This document shows, piece after piece, positions 1 to 5,282 of a DNA stretch of 5,471 nucleotides. Each line of letters opens with the position of its first letter. Within the stretch, counting starts at the first letter, position 1. The stretch is taken from contig JASHUH010000436.1 in the NCBI GenBank assembly GCA_030040115.1, forward strand, positions 1 through 5,471. Direction: 5' to 3'. Position numbers and translations under genes: made by a program. Under the pieces are notes generated by a model. It saw only the letters and a list, made by a program, of their open reading frames with translations, had not been told where the DNA came from and did not search any database. The DNA comes from Acidobacteriaceae bacterium (GTDB lineage: Bacteria; Acidobacteriota; Terriglobia; Terriglobales; Acidobacteriaceae).

Positions 1-184
1 ATTCATTGCCGTGAAGCACCGCGTTCACGGCCGCTTCACGCACCGCCATGGTGACGTGAAAGCACTCATCCTCGTCGAGCCCGGCGTCGAAGGCCAGCTT
101 CTCCGCAGCGGCCTCCACCTCCCCGACGCTTGCCAAGGTGGAACTGAGCCGGAGACTCTGCCGCCCTTTACTGGTCGCGCTCAC
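1..184 (-). CDS. RsbW/SpoIIAB-like anti-sigma factor kinase, N-terminal part (runs off left edge)
   Basis: On the minus strand an open frame reads through the left edge and gives about 61 residues. Near residues 49-60 it contains REAAVNAVLHGN, which matches the N box of GHKL-fold ATPases (Glu50 and Asn54 as ATP/Mg2+ ligands, then HGN). It is preceded by LSSTLASVGEVEAAAEKLA, the usual opening of RsbW/SpoIIAB serine kinases. Family members bind and inhibit a sigma factor and phosphorylate an STAS-domain anti-sigma antagonist; others act in two-component-like stress pathways. The later ATP-binding boxes would lie beyond position 1 and cannot be seen. I chose GTG at 184 because it begins close to the conserved part and an AGGTGG lies 12 bases upstream. 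An in-frame ATG at 235 would add 17 residues but has no ribosome site. No convincing promoter is visible between it and parE. The family call is good; the cognate sigma factor is unknown. Confidence 0.78.
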   Translation of the reverse strand, partial: MSATSKGRQSLRLSSTLASVGEVEAAAEKLAFDAGLDEDECFHVTMAVREAAVNAVLHGNE

Positions 185-325
185 CGAATTGCGTTTCCAC
201 CTGCATTGAAATAGGCGCCACCGGGTCCGAAACATTGGATGCGGAAGTCCGGCGTCAGGCGACGAAACTCTTGGAACCTAGCTGGCAGTTTCAAGTTCGA
301 AGCGTGCGCGTGTCAAGCAAGAAGG

Positions 326-352
326 CCTGGGGATGTACGCTCACTCCCCAGG
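326..352 (-). terminator. hairpin just after parE, probable weak intrinsic terminator
   Basis: CCTGGGGA (326-333) and TCCCCAGG (345-352) are perfect inverted repeats with an 11-base loop, beginning 3 bases past the parE stop codon. On the minus strand the stem is followed by CCTTCTTGCTT, which is T-rich but has no run of Ts, so termination may be partial. Position and stem strength support the call; the weak tail is the main doubt. Confidence 0.5.
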
Positions 353-354
353 GT

Positions 355-651
355 CTAACCGCGCTCGAAGGCGCTGCGCTGGTCACGTGCGCCGTGGAAG
401 ATGTGCAGAATCTCGATTGTGCTCCGGCCTTTACGGTAGTAAATGAGATATTTTCCGGCCGGAAAACTGCGCACCCCAGGTCCTAATTCGCCGCAACTCC
501 GCCCGCAGTTTGGAAATTCACCGAGAAATGCGAACTGCTCTACGATGGCGTCTACCAGCTTGTCTGCAACCTTAACGCCGGCTCTCCCAGCCCAATAAAG
601 AAAAATCTCATCCAGCTCGCGAATGGCGTTTCGAGTGACACGGAAGCGCAT
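355..651 (-). CDS. parE: ParE-type toxin of a type II toxin-antitoxin system (RelE/ParE superfamily)
   Basis: This 98-residue protein has the normal length and layout of the RelE/ParE fold: an N-terminal strand (MRFRVTRNA), an amphipathic helical hairpin (about residues 9-45, RELDEIFLYW onward), then the diagnostic C-terminal sheet. There FPNCGR (46-51), LGPGVRSF (57-64), YLIYYRK (68-74) and ILHIFHGARD (81-90) match the ParE pattern of a Gly/Arg turn, GVR, YLIxYR and xxHGxRD. Classical ParE toxins poison DNA gyrase; other members of this fold are ribosome-dependent nucleases. The present protein reads as ParE rather than RelE, but its target cannot be proved from sequence. Its ATG directly follows the TAA of the upstream antitoxin gene with no bases between, so translation is almost certainly coupled and dependent on antitoxin translation. 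It has no ribosome site of its own in a spacer. The frame is intact and gives no sign of decay. Confidence 0.9.
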   Translation of the reverse strand: MRFRVTRNAIRELDEIFLYWAGRAGVKVADKLVDAIVEQFAFLGEFPNCGRSCGELGPGVRSFPAGKYLIYYRKGRSTIEILHIFHGARDQRSAFERG

Positions 652-999
652 TTAATCGTTCGCGGCCCGCTCGAGCAGCCTGCGCCCTCTTGCCTTGACA
701 TCGGCGGCAAGCTGTTTCAGACCGTCGCGGCCTTCGCATTCTTCGAAGTCGCCCTGTTCGATGTCGGCAATGCCCTCCAGCACGCGCCTGCGGATGGCTT
801 CGATCTGCGCAGCGGTCAGGTCAGCCAGGATATCTTCGAGGGTGGGCTCCGCCAGACGCAAAGCGCGCTCGTCCTCCAACTCCATGCGGCGGAGAGCCTC
901 GCGCACTACTTCGCTGGCGTTGTTATAGCGCCCGCTCTTGACCTTGGTCCGCACGTAACCGGCCAGCTCCTTCGTGATGGAAATATTCATCTGGCTCAA
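652..999 (-). CDS. parD: ParD-type ribbon-helix-helix antitoxin
   Basis: The product is about 115 residues from TTG 999, or 112 from ATG 990. It opens with a ribbon-helix-helix DNA-binding unit: strand MNISIT, helix KELAGYVRTKVKSG, then NNASEVVREALRRME, the canonical ParD/CopG pattern. The C-terminal half (EPTLEDILADL, IEAIRRRVLEGIADIEQGDF, LKQLAADVKARGRRLL) is the toxin-binding segment of the longer ParD subfamily. It should dimerise, bind the operator at 1054-1070 to repress its own operon, and neutralise the toxin encoded immediately downstream. Start choice: AGGAGG at 1012-1007 sits 7 bases before in-frame TTG 999 but 15 bases of spacer before ATG 990 would be unusually long, so I place the start at TTG. 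The family alignment itself begins at MNIS, so ATG 990 remains possible and changes only three residues. Confidence 0.88.
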   Translation of the reverse strand: MSQMNISITKELAGYVRTKVKSGRYNNASEVVREALRRMELEDERALRLAEPTLEDILADLTAAQIEAIRRRVLEGIADIEQGDFEECEGRDGLKQLAADVKARGRRLLERAAND

Positions 1000-1006
1000 T
1001 CGGGAA

Positions 1007-1012
1007 CCTCCT
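1007..1012 (-). promoter_or_regulatory. Shine-Dalgarno AGGAGG for parD
   Basis: A perfect AGGAGG reads on the minus strand. It has optimal 7-base spacing to TTG 999-997 and a poor, long spacing to ATG 990, so it decides the start in favour of TTG. Confidence 0.7.
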
Positions 1013-1031
1013 CGCGGTGCGGGCGACCACA

Positions 1032-1060
1032 ATAATAGCGCCCCGCGGCTCGAATGTCAA
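1032..1060 (-). promoter_or_regulatory. sigma70-type promoter of parDE
   Basis: On the minus strand TTGACA (1060-1055, 6/6 to consensus) is followed by exactly 17 bases and then TATTAT (1037-1032, 5/6). Transcription would begin near 1025, giving a short leader that contains the AGGAGG at 1012-1007. This is the best promoter in the window and reads only into parD-parE. Confidence 0.85.
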
Positions 1061-1070
1061 GGTTTGACAT
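1054..1070. promoter_or_regulatory. palindromic operator over the parDE -35, probable ParD/ParDE autorepression site
   Basis: ATGTCAA (1054-1060), GGT, TTGACAT (1064-1070) is a perfect 7-3-7 inverted repeat. One arm contains the -35 hexamer of parDE, so a bound repressor would block RNA polymerase. Ribbon-helix-helix antitoxins of this family bind such dyads in their own promoters. Assigning it to ParD is inference from position and family. The other arm presents a TTGACA on the plus strand, but no good -10 lies 16-18 bases after it. Confidence 0.7.
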
Positions 1071-1168
1071 CAAAAACTCCCTTTCGGCGCTATGCGCGGC
1101 GCCCCCGTTCTGTTGCGCTATATTCTGCTTTGGAAGGTCTACACTCAACCCAAGGAGAGTTGGCCGCG

Positions 1169-2425
1169 ATGGAGTCGCGCTCCACAAGCCGTGTGAGCCT
1201 GACGGCGTTACTGGGAACCCCGGTGACCGACGCCCAGGGCCACCTGCGCGGCAAACTCAAGGACGTTGCCGTGGCCACCGGGTCCGAGGCCGGCCGGGTG
1301 GCCGGGCTGGTGCTCAAGACGCGCTCGGGACTGGCGATTGTGCCCTCGCAGGAAGTGATGGAAACGCCTGCCGGCGCGCTGGAACTGCGTTCGCCCAGCG
1401 CGCTGGTCCCGCTCAAGGAGCAGGGCAACTATCTTTACTTGCAGCAGGATCTTGTCGATCGCCAGATCATCGACATTCACGGGCGCAAAGTGGTCCGCGC
1501 CAACGATGTGGACCTGGAGTGGCTCGGCCATGGCGCGGCGCACCTGCTACGCGTGGCCGAAGTCGAGGTTGGCCTGCGCGGAGCCTTTCGCCGCATTTTT
1601 AAAGGCATCCTGCCGCGCCACCGGCTCGAAGCTCTCTCCCGCAAGCTGGCCGCGCACAGCATCCCCTGGCAGTTCGTCGACGTCATCGAGCCCGATCCCG
1701 CGCGTCGCGTCAAACTGCGTATCGAGCACGAACGGCTGGCGGAAATTCACCCTTCCGACCTTGCCGACATCCTCGAAGACCTGGCCCCGGCGGAGCGCGA
1801 GGCGGTTTTCACCTCGCTGGATGAAGAGGTCGCGGCCGAGGCTCTCGAAGAAGTCGATCCCAAGCTGCAAAAAGCCCTGCTTGAAAAGCTCGATGACGAG
1901 CGGATCGCCGACATTGTCGAGGAAATGGACCCCGGCGCGGCCGCCGACCTGCTCGCCGAGCTGCCTGAGGAGCAGTCCGACGCCATCCTCGAGGAAATGG
2001 AGCCGGAAGAGCGGCATGAGGTCGAGGAGCTGCTCGAGTTCGACGAGAACTCCGCTGCCGGCTGGATGACCACCGATTTCGTCTCCGTGAGCGAAGAGGC
2101 CACCGTGGCTCATGCCGTGCAGGCGTTGCGCAGCTTCGATGGCGATCCTGAAACCGTGACCGAAATCTTCCTGCTCGACATAGACGGAGTGCTGCGTGGC
2201 TCCATTCCGCTGGCGCGTTTGGTGATGGCGCAGCCGGAAGCGCGTCTTCAGGTTCTCAGTGAGCCACGCGTGCTCTCGTGCCCGGCGGAGATGAGGCGGA
2301 ACGAACTCGCCGAAATGTTCGATAAGTACAACCTGCACGCGCTGCCGGTGGTGGATGCACAAGGAAAAATGGTGGGCCTGGTGCAGGCGGAGCAGGTGAT
2401 CAGTTATCTTCGCGAAATGATGTAG
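1169..2425 (+). CDS. soluble PRC-barrel / MgtE_N / CBS-pair protein (channel-less MgtE-like Mg2+ sensor)
   Basis: This 418-residue protein appears cytosolic: I see no signal peptide and no membrane segment. Domains in order: a PRC-barrel-like segment at about 10-80 (LLGTPVTDAQGHLRGKLKDV), a second similar segment at about 92-135 (QIIDIHGRKVVRANDVDL), an MgtE_N superhelix at about 180-292 (IHPSDLADILEDL, then repeated acidic helices such as ERIADIVEEMDP and LLAELPEEQSDAILEEM), and a CBS pair at about 295-415 (GWMTTDFVSVSEEATVAHAV; LHALPVVDAQGKMVGLV). In MgtE Mg2+ channels the MgtE_N and CBS parts bind Mg2+ and close the pore. Here the five-helix channel domain is absent, so the protein is probably a stand-alone sensor or regulatory subunit. 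The plausible partner is the Nramp-related transporter at 3945-5195 (inference). ATG 1169 is used because AAGGAG (1152-1157) lies 11 bases upstream and homology begins just after it; the frame extends further upstream but antisense to parD. A TATATT at 1119-1124 could be a -10, without a visible -35. Confidence 0.88.
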   Translation: MESRSTSRVSLTALLGTPVTDAQGHLRGKLKDVAVATGSEAGRVAGLVLKTRSGLAIVPSQEVMETPAGALELRSPSALVPLKEQGNYLYLQQDLVDRQIIDIHGRKVVRANDVDLEWLGHGAAHLLRVAEVEVGLRGAFRRIFKGILPRHRLEALSRKLAAHSIPWQFVDVIEPDPARRVKLRIEHERLAEIHPSDLADILEDLAPAEREAVFTSLDEEVAAEALEEVDPKLQKALLEKLDDERIADIVEEMDPGAAADLLAELPEEQSDAILEEMEPEERHEVEELLEFDENSAAGWMTTDFVSVSEEATVAHAVQALRSFDGDPETVTEIFLLDIDGVLRGSIPLARLVMAQPEARLQVLSEPRVLSCPAEMRRNELAEMFDKYNLHALPVVDAQGKMVGLVQAEQVISYLREMM

Positions 2426-3591
2426 GCAGGAGACGCCGGGCCTTTCGCGCCGCCCACCGCAAACACCTTCGGAACCCGATCTGCGACCGCCGGCAGCGCC
2501 GGAAACGCCGCATGGGGCTCGGTCTGATACCAGTAGGCCACGGAATAAAAGTTGTCGGAGCGGTCGTTGGCTGTGCCGTGTTCGATGGTCACGCGAATCG
2601 ACTTCTCGAACGCGATCGGGCCCTCGAGATGCCAGCGATAAATGCAGTAACGCCCGCCGATGCGCTCCGGGTCGGCGATATATGGCACCCCCTGGTGCAG
2701 GTTGGCGAACGGCTGCCCGCCGAAGTCCCAGGCGCCGTTGTAGTAATCCTCGGTGCCCGTGCCGTTGATCGTGGGCAGGTCGGCGCCGTCGATGAACATC
2801 ATGTCGTCGCCTTCGCCGAACCAGCCCTCTTCGTTCTGCAGAACGGCTTGCGTTACGCCGAGGAAATGCCCTTTGCCGGCGGCTTCAAGAAAAATGTAGT
2901 TGTCTTTTCCGCTCAGGTTCTTGCCGTCGCTTTGGACGGCTTTGCAGGGTGCGGCCTGCCGAAACTGCGCATGAAAGCGGCCCAAGTCATTGGGTAGGTT
3001 GGGCAGGGTCGCGTAATCGACGGCAAAGTAGAGGTTGTGCGTGGGGACCGGGCCCTCGTTGGTGAGCGTGAGCCGCGCCGCAGTGGCGAATGGCATGGGG
3101 AAATACGCGTTCAGCGCTTTGATGGGCGCCACGGCCAGCAGCGCCGATTGGTAGACAAAGTATTCGCCCAGGCCAAGGCCGAAAAAGTCGCCGACCGGAG
3201 CCTCAATCGAAGGGGATGGTTCGCCGTCCCACCAGGCGCGCAGAACGAGATTCTTGAGGTGCATCGGGTCCGTCGAGTTGATGGTGAACCAGATGTGAGT
3301 CACCACCCCCGCGCCCGACATATCGAGCAACGTGGCGCCCTGGCCGGGCTCGACCGTGACCCAGTCTGCGTTGCCGCCGGTGCGGTCCCAACTGGAGGAG
3401 CGGCCATTCACATAGCTGCGCAGGCGCGCAAGCGCGAACAGTTCCTCAGGCGCGGGCGCTTGCGGCTCATCCGGCGCGGCCCCCGCCGCGGGTGAATCCA
3501 TGCCCAGTATCCCGGCTGCGGAAACCCCGGCCAGCGCGCCCAAGATCCGGCGGCGCGTGTGAAGACCTGGATTACGGTTGAAGGGTGTCAT
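2404..3591 (-). CDS. Tat-exported DUF2961 / GH172 family glycoside hydrolase-like protein
   Basis: The product has 395 residues. The N-terminus HTRRRILGALAGVSAAGILG (11-30) is a twin-arginine signal peptide, with likely cleavage near AGAA at 37-40, so the mature protein should be periplasmic or outside the cell. The rest is the double jelly-roll DUF2961 family, now GH172, whose studied members act on fructofuranose or D-arabinofuranose linkages (difructose dianhydride I synthase/hydrolase, D-arabinofuranosidase). Family motifs visible are GAGVVTHIWFTI (94-105), PVGDFFGLG (132-140), EEGWFGEGDDMMFIDG (254-269) and INGTGTEDYYNGAW (275-288). Glu260 and Glu281 are 21 residues apart, the same spacing as the nucleophile and acid/base I recall for the characterised enzyme (Glu270 and Glu291). 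Substrate here is unknown. ATG 3591 is fixed by AGGAGG at 3605-3600 (8-base spacing) and by the signal peptide. The 3' end overlaps the convergent MgtE_N gene by 22 bp. A TACAAT at 3634-3629 could be its -10, without a good -35. Confidence 0.87.
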   Translation of the reverse strand: MTPFNRNPGLHTRRRILGALAGVSAAGILGMDSPAAGAAPDEPQAPAPEELFALARLRSYVNGRSSSWDRTGGNADWVTVEPGQGATLLDMSGAGVVTHIWFTINSTDPMHLKNLVLRAWWDGEPSPSIEAPVGDFFGLGLGEYFVYQSALLAVAPIKALNAYFPMPFATAARLTLTNEGPVPTHNLYFAVDYATLPNLPNDLGRFHAQFRQAAPCKAVQSDGKNLSGKDNYIFLEAAGKGHFLGVTQAVLQNEEGWFGEGDDMMFIDGADLPTINGTGTEDYYNGAWDFGGQPFANLHQGVPYIADPERIGGRYCIYRWHLEGPIAFEKSIRVTIEHGTANDRSDNFYSVAYWYQTEPHAAFPALPAVADRVPKVFAVGGAKGPASPAYIISRR

Positions 3592-3747
3592 GGGCAGTTC
3601 CTCCTGGCGGCAAAGCATGTGAAAACGTATTGTAATCCGGCGCGGCGAGCGACCGTCGCCCTTGACCCACTCCACATAGCGGTCGAAGAGAGTGAGAGGG
3701 GATAGGCGCGTTTTTCCCGTTCGGGTCTCTCCTGTTATGGTCATTGA

Positions 3748-3761
3748 GGAACTTGTGTTCC
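3748..3761. promoter_or_regulatory. GGAAC-N4-GTTCC dyad, possible LexA/SOS-type box
   Basis: GGAAC TTGT GTTCC is a perfect 5-4-5 dyad containing the GAAC-N4-GTTC core used by LexA of Gram-positive bacteria. It lies between divergent genes, a sensible place for an operator, 7 bases after a possible -10 (TATGGT, 3736-3741). Whether LexA of this organism uses this motif is unknown, and neither neighbour is a usual SOS gene, so it may bind another repressor or be chance. Confidence 0.3.
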
Positions 3762-3918
3762 GCAAACCGCAATGAATCCACTTTTCGGCGAAACCAGAGG
3801 CCACGCATCCTGCTAGGCGCCGCGCCGCCAGCCGTTCCCCGGACGTTCGACCTGTCCGTGGAACCCTGGCCCAGGAGTCGCGCCGGCTTGAGCCCGCGCC
3901 TTCGGGGTGCACCTGCTC

Positions 3919-3939
3919 CGGGTTCGCGAGAGGAACCCG
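3919..3939 (+). promoter_or_regulatory. hairpin presenting the Shine-Dalgarno of the Nramp-related gene
   Basis: CGGGTTC (3919-3925) and GAACCCG (3933-3939) form a perfect 7-bp stem with a 7-base loop GCGAGAG. The best ribosome site for ATG 3945, GAGAGGA (3928-3934), lies in the loop and the top of the 3' arm, and the stem ends 5 bases before the start codon. Such a hairpin could limit or tune translation; regulation is inferred, the fold is read directly. Confidence 0.5.
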
Positions 3940-3944
3940 AAGGC

Positions 3945-5195
3945 ATGTGGAAGCGCTGGCGAATCCGGATCCTGCTATTTCTGGCCGTCCTCGGCCCCGG
4001 ATTCATTACCGCCAATGTCGACAACGACTCCGGCGGCATCTTCACCTATTCCCAGGCCGGCGCGCAGTACGGCTATACGCTGCTTTGGACCATGATTCCC
4101 ATCACCATCGCCCTGATCGTGGTGCAGGAGATGTGCGCCCGCATGGGAGTGGTCACCGGCAAGGGATTGAGCGACCTTATCCGTGAAGAATTCGGATTGC
4201 GCCTCACCTTCGTCATGATGGTTCTGCTGGTGGTGGTGAATTACACCAATGTGGTCACAGAGTTCATCGGCATCGCCGGCTCCATGCGCCTGTTTCATGT
4301 GGCCAAGTTCATCTCCGTGCCCATCTGCGCGGTTTTGGTGTGGCTGCTGGTGCTGCGCGGCGATTACAAAAGCACCGAGAAAATTTTCCTTGCCGCCTCG
4401 CTGGTCTACATCGCCTACATTTTTGCCGGAATGCTCGCCCAGCCCAACTGGCATGAGGCGCTGCTCACCACGGTCCAGCTTCCCGCCAAATCGGTTTGGC
4501 GCGACAAGACCTACATCTACATGGCGATCGGCGTCGTGGGCACCACCATCGCGCCCTGGATGCAGTTCTACCTGCAGTCCTCGGTAGTGGAAAAAGGCAT
4601 TACCGTCAAAGATTATCCCGCTTCGCGGCTTGACGTGGTGGTGGGCTGTTTTTTCACCGATCTTATCGCCTGGTTTATCGTGGTGGCCTGTGCGGCCACG
4701 CTCTACGTTCATGGCATGGGGGCGATTCAAGTGGCCGCCGACGCCGCCGAAGCCATGCGCCCGCTGGCCGGCGACTACGCTTTCATTCTCTTCGCCTTCG
4801 GGCTCTTCAACGCTTCGCTGTTTGCTGCGTCCATTCTCCCGCTTTCCACGGCCTACACGGTTTGCGAAGGCTTGGGTTTCGAATCGGGCGTGGACAAGGG
4901 CTTCAAAGAAGCGCCGTTTTTCTACTGGCTTTACACCCTGCTGATCGTCGGCGGAGGGTTGACCGTCCTCGTCCTTCCCGATTCCCAACTGATCAACGTG
5001 GCCATCCTTTCCCAGGTGTTGAACGGCGTTCTTCTTCCCGTGGTCATCATCCTCATGCTGCTTCTCATCAACCGCAGCGACCTGATGGGCGACCACAAGA
5101 ACTCGCGGCTCTGGAACTGGATCGCGTGGGCCACCAGCGTCATCGTGATCGGCATGACCCTGGCCATGCTCTGGGGCATGATGCCGGGGCACTGA
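3945..5195 (+). CDS. Nramp-family divalent metal transporter, Nramp-related Mg2+ transporter (NRMT)-like
   Basis: This 416-residue inner-membrane protein has about eleven hydrophobic segments (roughly 10-38, 46-66, 87-112, 121-138, 146-166, 190-212, 232-255, 277-302, 325-344, 349-375, 388-411), the LeuT-fold layout of Nramp carriers. GPGFITANVDNDSGG (17-31) is helix 1 and GVVGTTIAPW (196-205) is helix 6. The Mn/Fe-binding motifs are altered: DPGN of helix 1 is D28-S29-G30-G31 and MPH of helix 6 is A203-P204-W205. The conserved Asp remains, but the Asn, the metal-selecting Met and the proton-linked His are gone. In helix 3 the position of the proton-pathway Asp is V103, while E106 is kept. These changes are those I recall for NRMTs such as EleNRMT, which carry Mg2+ without proton coupling. 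Mg2+ is therefore the favoured substrate, and MntH-type Mn2+/H+ symport is unlikely. ATG 3945 follows GAGAGGA at 3928-3934 and gives the normal short N-terminus; the frame is open 67 codons further upstream without homology. Confidence 0.88.
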   Translation: MWKRWRIRILLFLAVLGPGFITANVDNDSGGIFTYSQAGAQYGYTLLWTMIPITIALIVVQEMCARMGVVTGKGLSDLIREEFGLRLTFVMMVLLVVVNYTNVVTEFIGIAGSMRLFHVAKFISVPICAVLVWLLVLRGDYKSTEKIFLAASLVYIAYIFAGMLAQPNWHEALLTTVQLPAKSVWRDKTYIYMAIGVVGTTIAPWMQFYLQSSVVEKGITVKDYPASRLDVVVGCFFTDLIAWFIVVACAATLYVHGMGAIQVAADAAEAMRPLAGDYAFILFAFGLFNASLFAASILPLSTAYTVCEGLGFESGVDKGFKEAPFFYWLYTLLIVGGGLTVLVLPDSQLINVAILSQVLNGVLLPVVIILMLLLINRSDLMGDHKNSRLWNWIAWATSVIVIGMTLAMLWGMMPGH

Positions 5196-5216
5196 GAAGA
5201 CATCTCCTTTGACTCG

Positions 5217-5247
5217 CTGACCCGGCGACGGCCCGCTGGGTTATGAT
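5217..5247 (+). promoter_or_regulatory. weak candidate promoter for the glycosyltransferase gene
   Basis: TATGAT (5242-5247, 5/6 to the -10 consensus) is preceded 19 bases earlier by CTGACC (5217-5222, 4/6). A better TTGACT (5209-5214) is 27 bases away and too far. The pair overlaps the hairpin at 5220-5241. Confidence 0.28.
5220..5241 (+). terminator. hairpin after the Nramp-related gene, possible terminator
   Basis: ACCCGGCG (5220-5227) pairs with CGCTGGGT (5234-5241) over 8 bp with one G-U wobble and a 6-base loop. It begins 24 bases after the transporter stop. The following TATGATCATTGC lacks a T run, so it may work poorly or only slow read-through. Confidence 0.4.
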
Positions 5248-5282
5248 CATTGCACTTGAATCTCTTCGCAAGCGCGCGCTCC

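Larger units (their letters stand above)
3592..3944. other. 353-bp divergent intergenic region between the GH172 and Nramp-related genes
   Basis: No protein I recognise is encoded here: the open frames that extend both genes through it give low-complexity Arg/Pro/Ala-rich translations with no family resemblance. It should hold promoters for both divergent genes, but only weak candidates are visible: TACAAT (3634-3629, minus) for the GH172 gene, and an extended-type TGT-TATGGT (3733-3741, plus) for the transporter, neither with a good -35. Dyads include GGAAC-TTGT-GTTCC (3748-3761), CGGAC/GTCCG (3840-3844 and 3854-3858), CCTGG-C-CCAGG (3865-3875), the palindrome GGTGCACC (3906-3913) and CGGGTTC/GAACCCG (3919-3939). 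The last 100 bases are very GC-rich and could form a folded leader RNA. I do not recognise an M-box or yybP-ykoY riboswitch. Confidence 0.6.

Noticed and set aside
311..316. Perfect TTGACA on the minus strand as a -35 for the RsbW-like gene
   Set aside because: No acceptable -10 lies 16-18 bases downstream; the nearest, TTGAAA, matches only three of six positions.
11..486. Two plus-strand open frames (67 and 83 codons) at 11-214 and 235-486
   Set aside because: They are antisense to the RsbW-like and parE genes, and their translations have no family features.
1064..1092. Plus-strand TTGACA in the operator as a promoter for the MgtE_N gene
   Set aside because: The 17-base position holds GCGCTA, and the first TATG-like -10 is 21 bases away, so it is not a convincing promoter.
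974..1168. 65-codon upstream extension of the MgtE_N gene
   Set aside because: It runs antisense through the parD start and promoter, has no homology, and a suitable ribosome site precedes ATG 1169.
1547..2362. 271-codon open frame on the minus strand opposite the MgtE_N gene
   Set aside because: No recognisable domain and no ribosome site; it mirrors the codon bias of the true gene.
2512..3495. Plus-strand open frames of 161 and 152 codons inside the GH172 gene
   Set aside because: They lie antisense to a gene with clear family motifs, and their translations resemble nothing.
3592..3912. Upstream extension of the GH172 frame to 3912
   Set aside because: The Tat signal peptide and an ideal AGGAGG fix the start at 3591; the extension would bury the signal peptide inside the protein.
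3975..5192. Long open frame (405 codons) on the minus strand opposite the transporter
   Set aside because: Its translation is His/Asp/Gly-rich with no family resemblance or ribosome site, and the plus-strand transporter is certain. Such shadows are common in GC-rich codon-biased genes.
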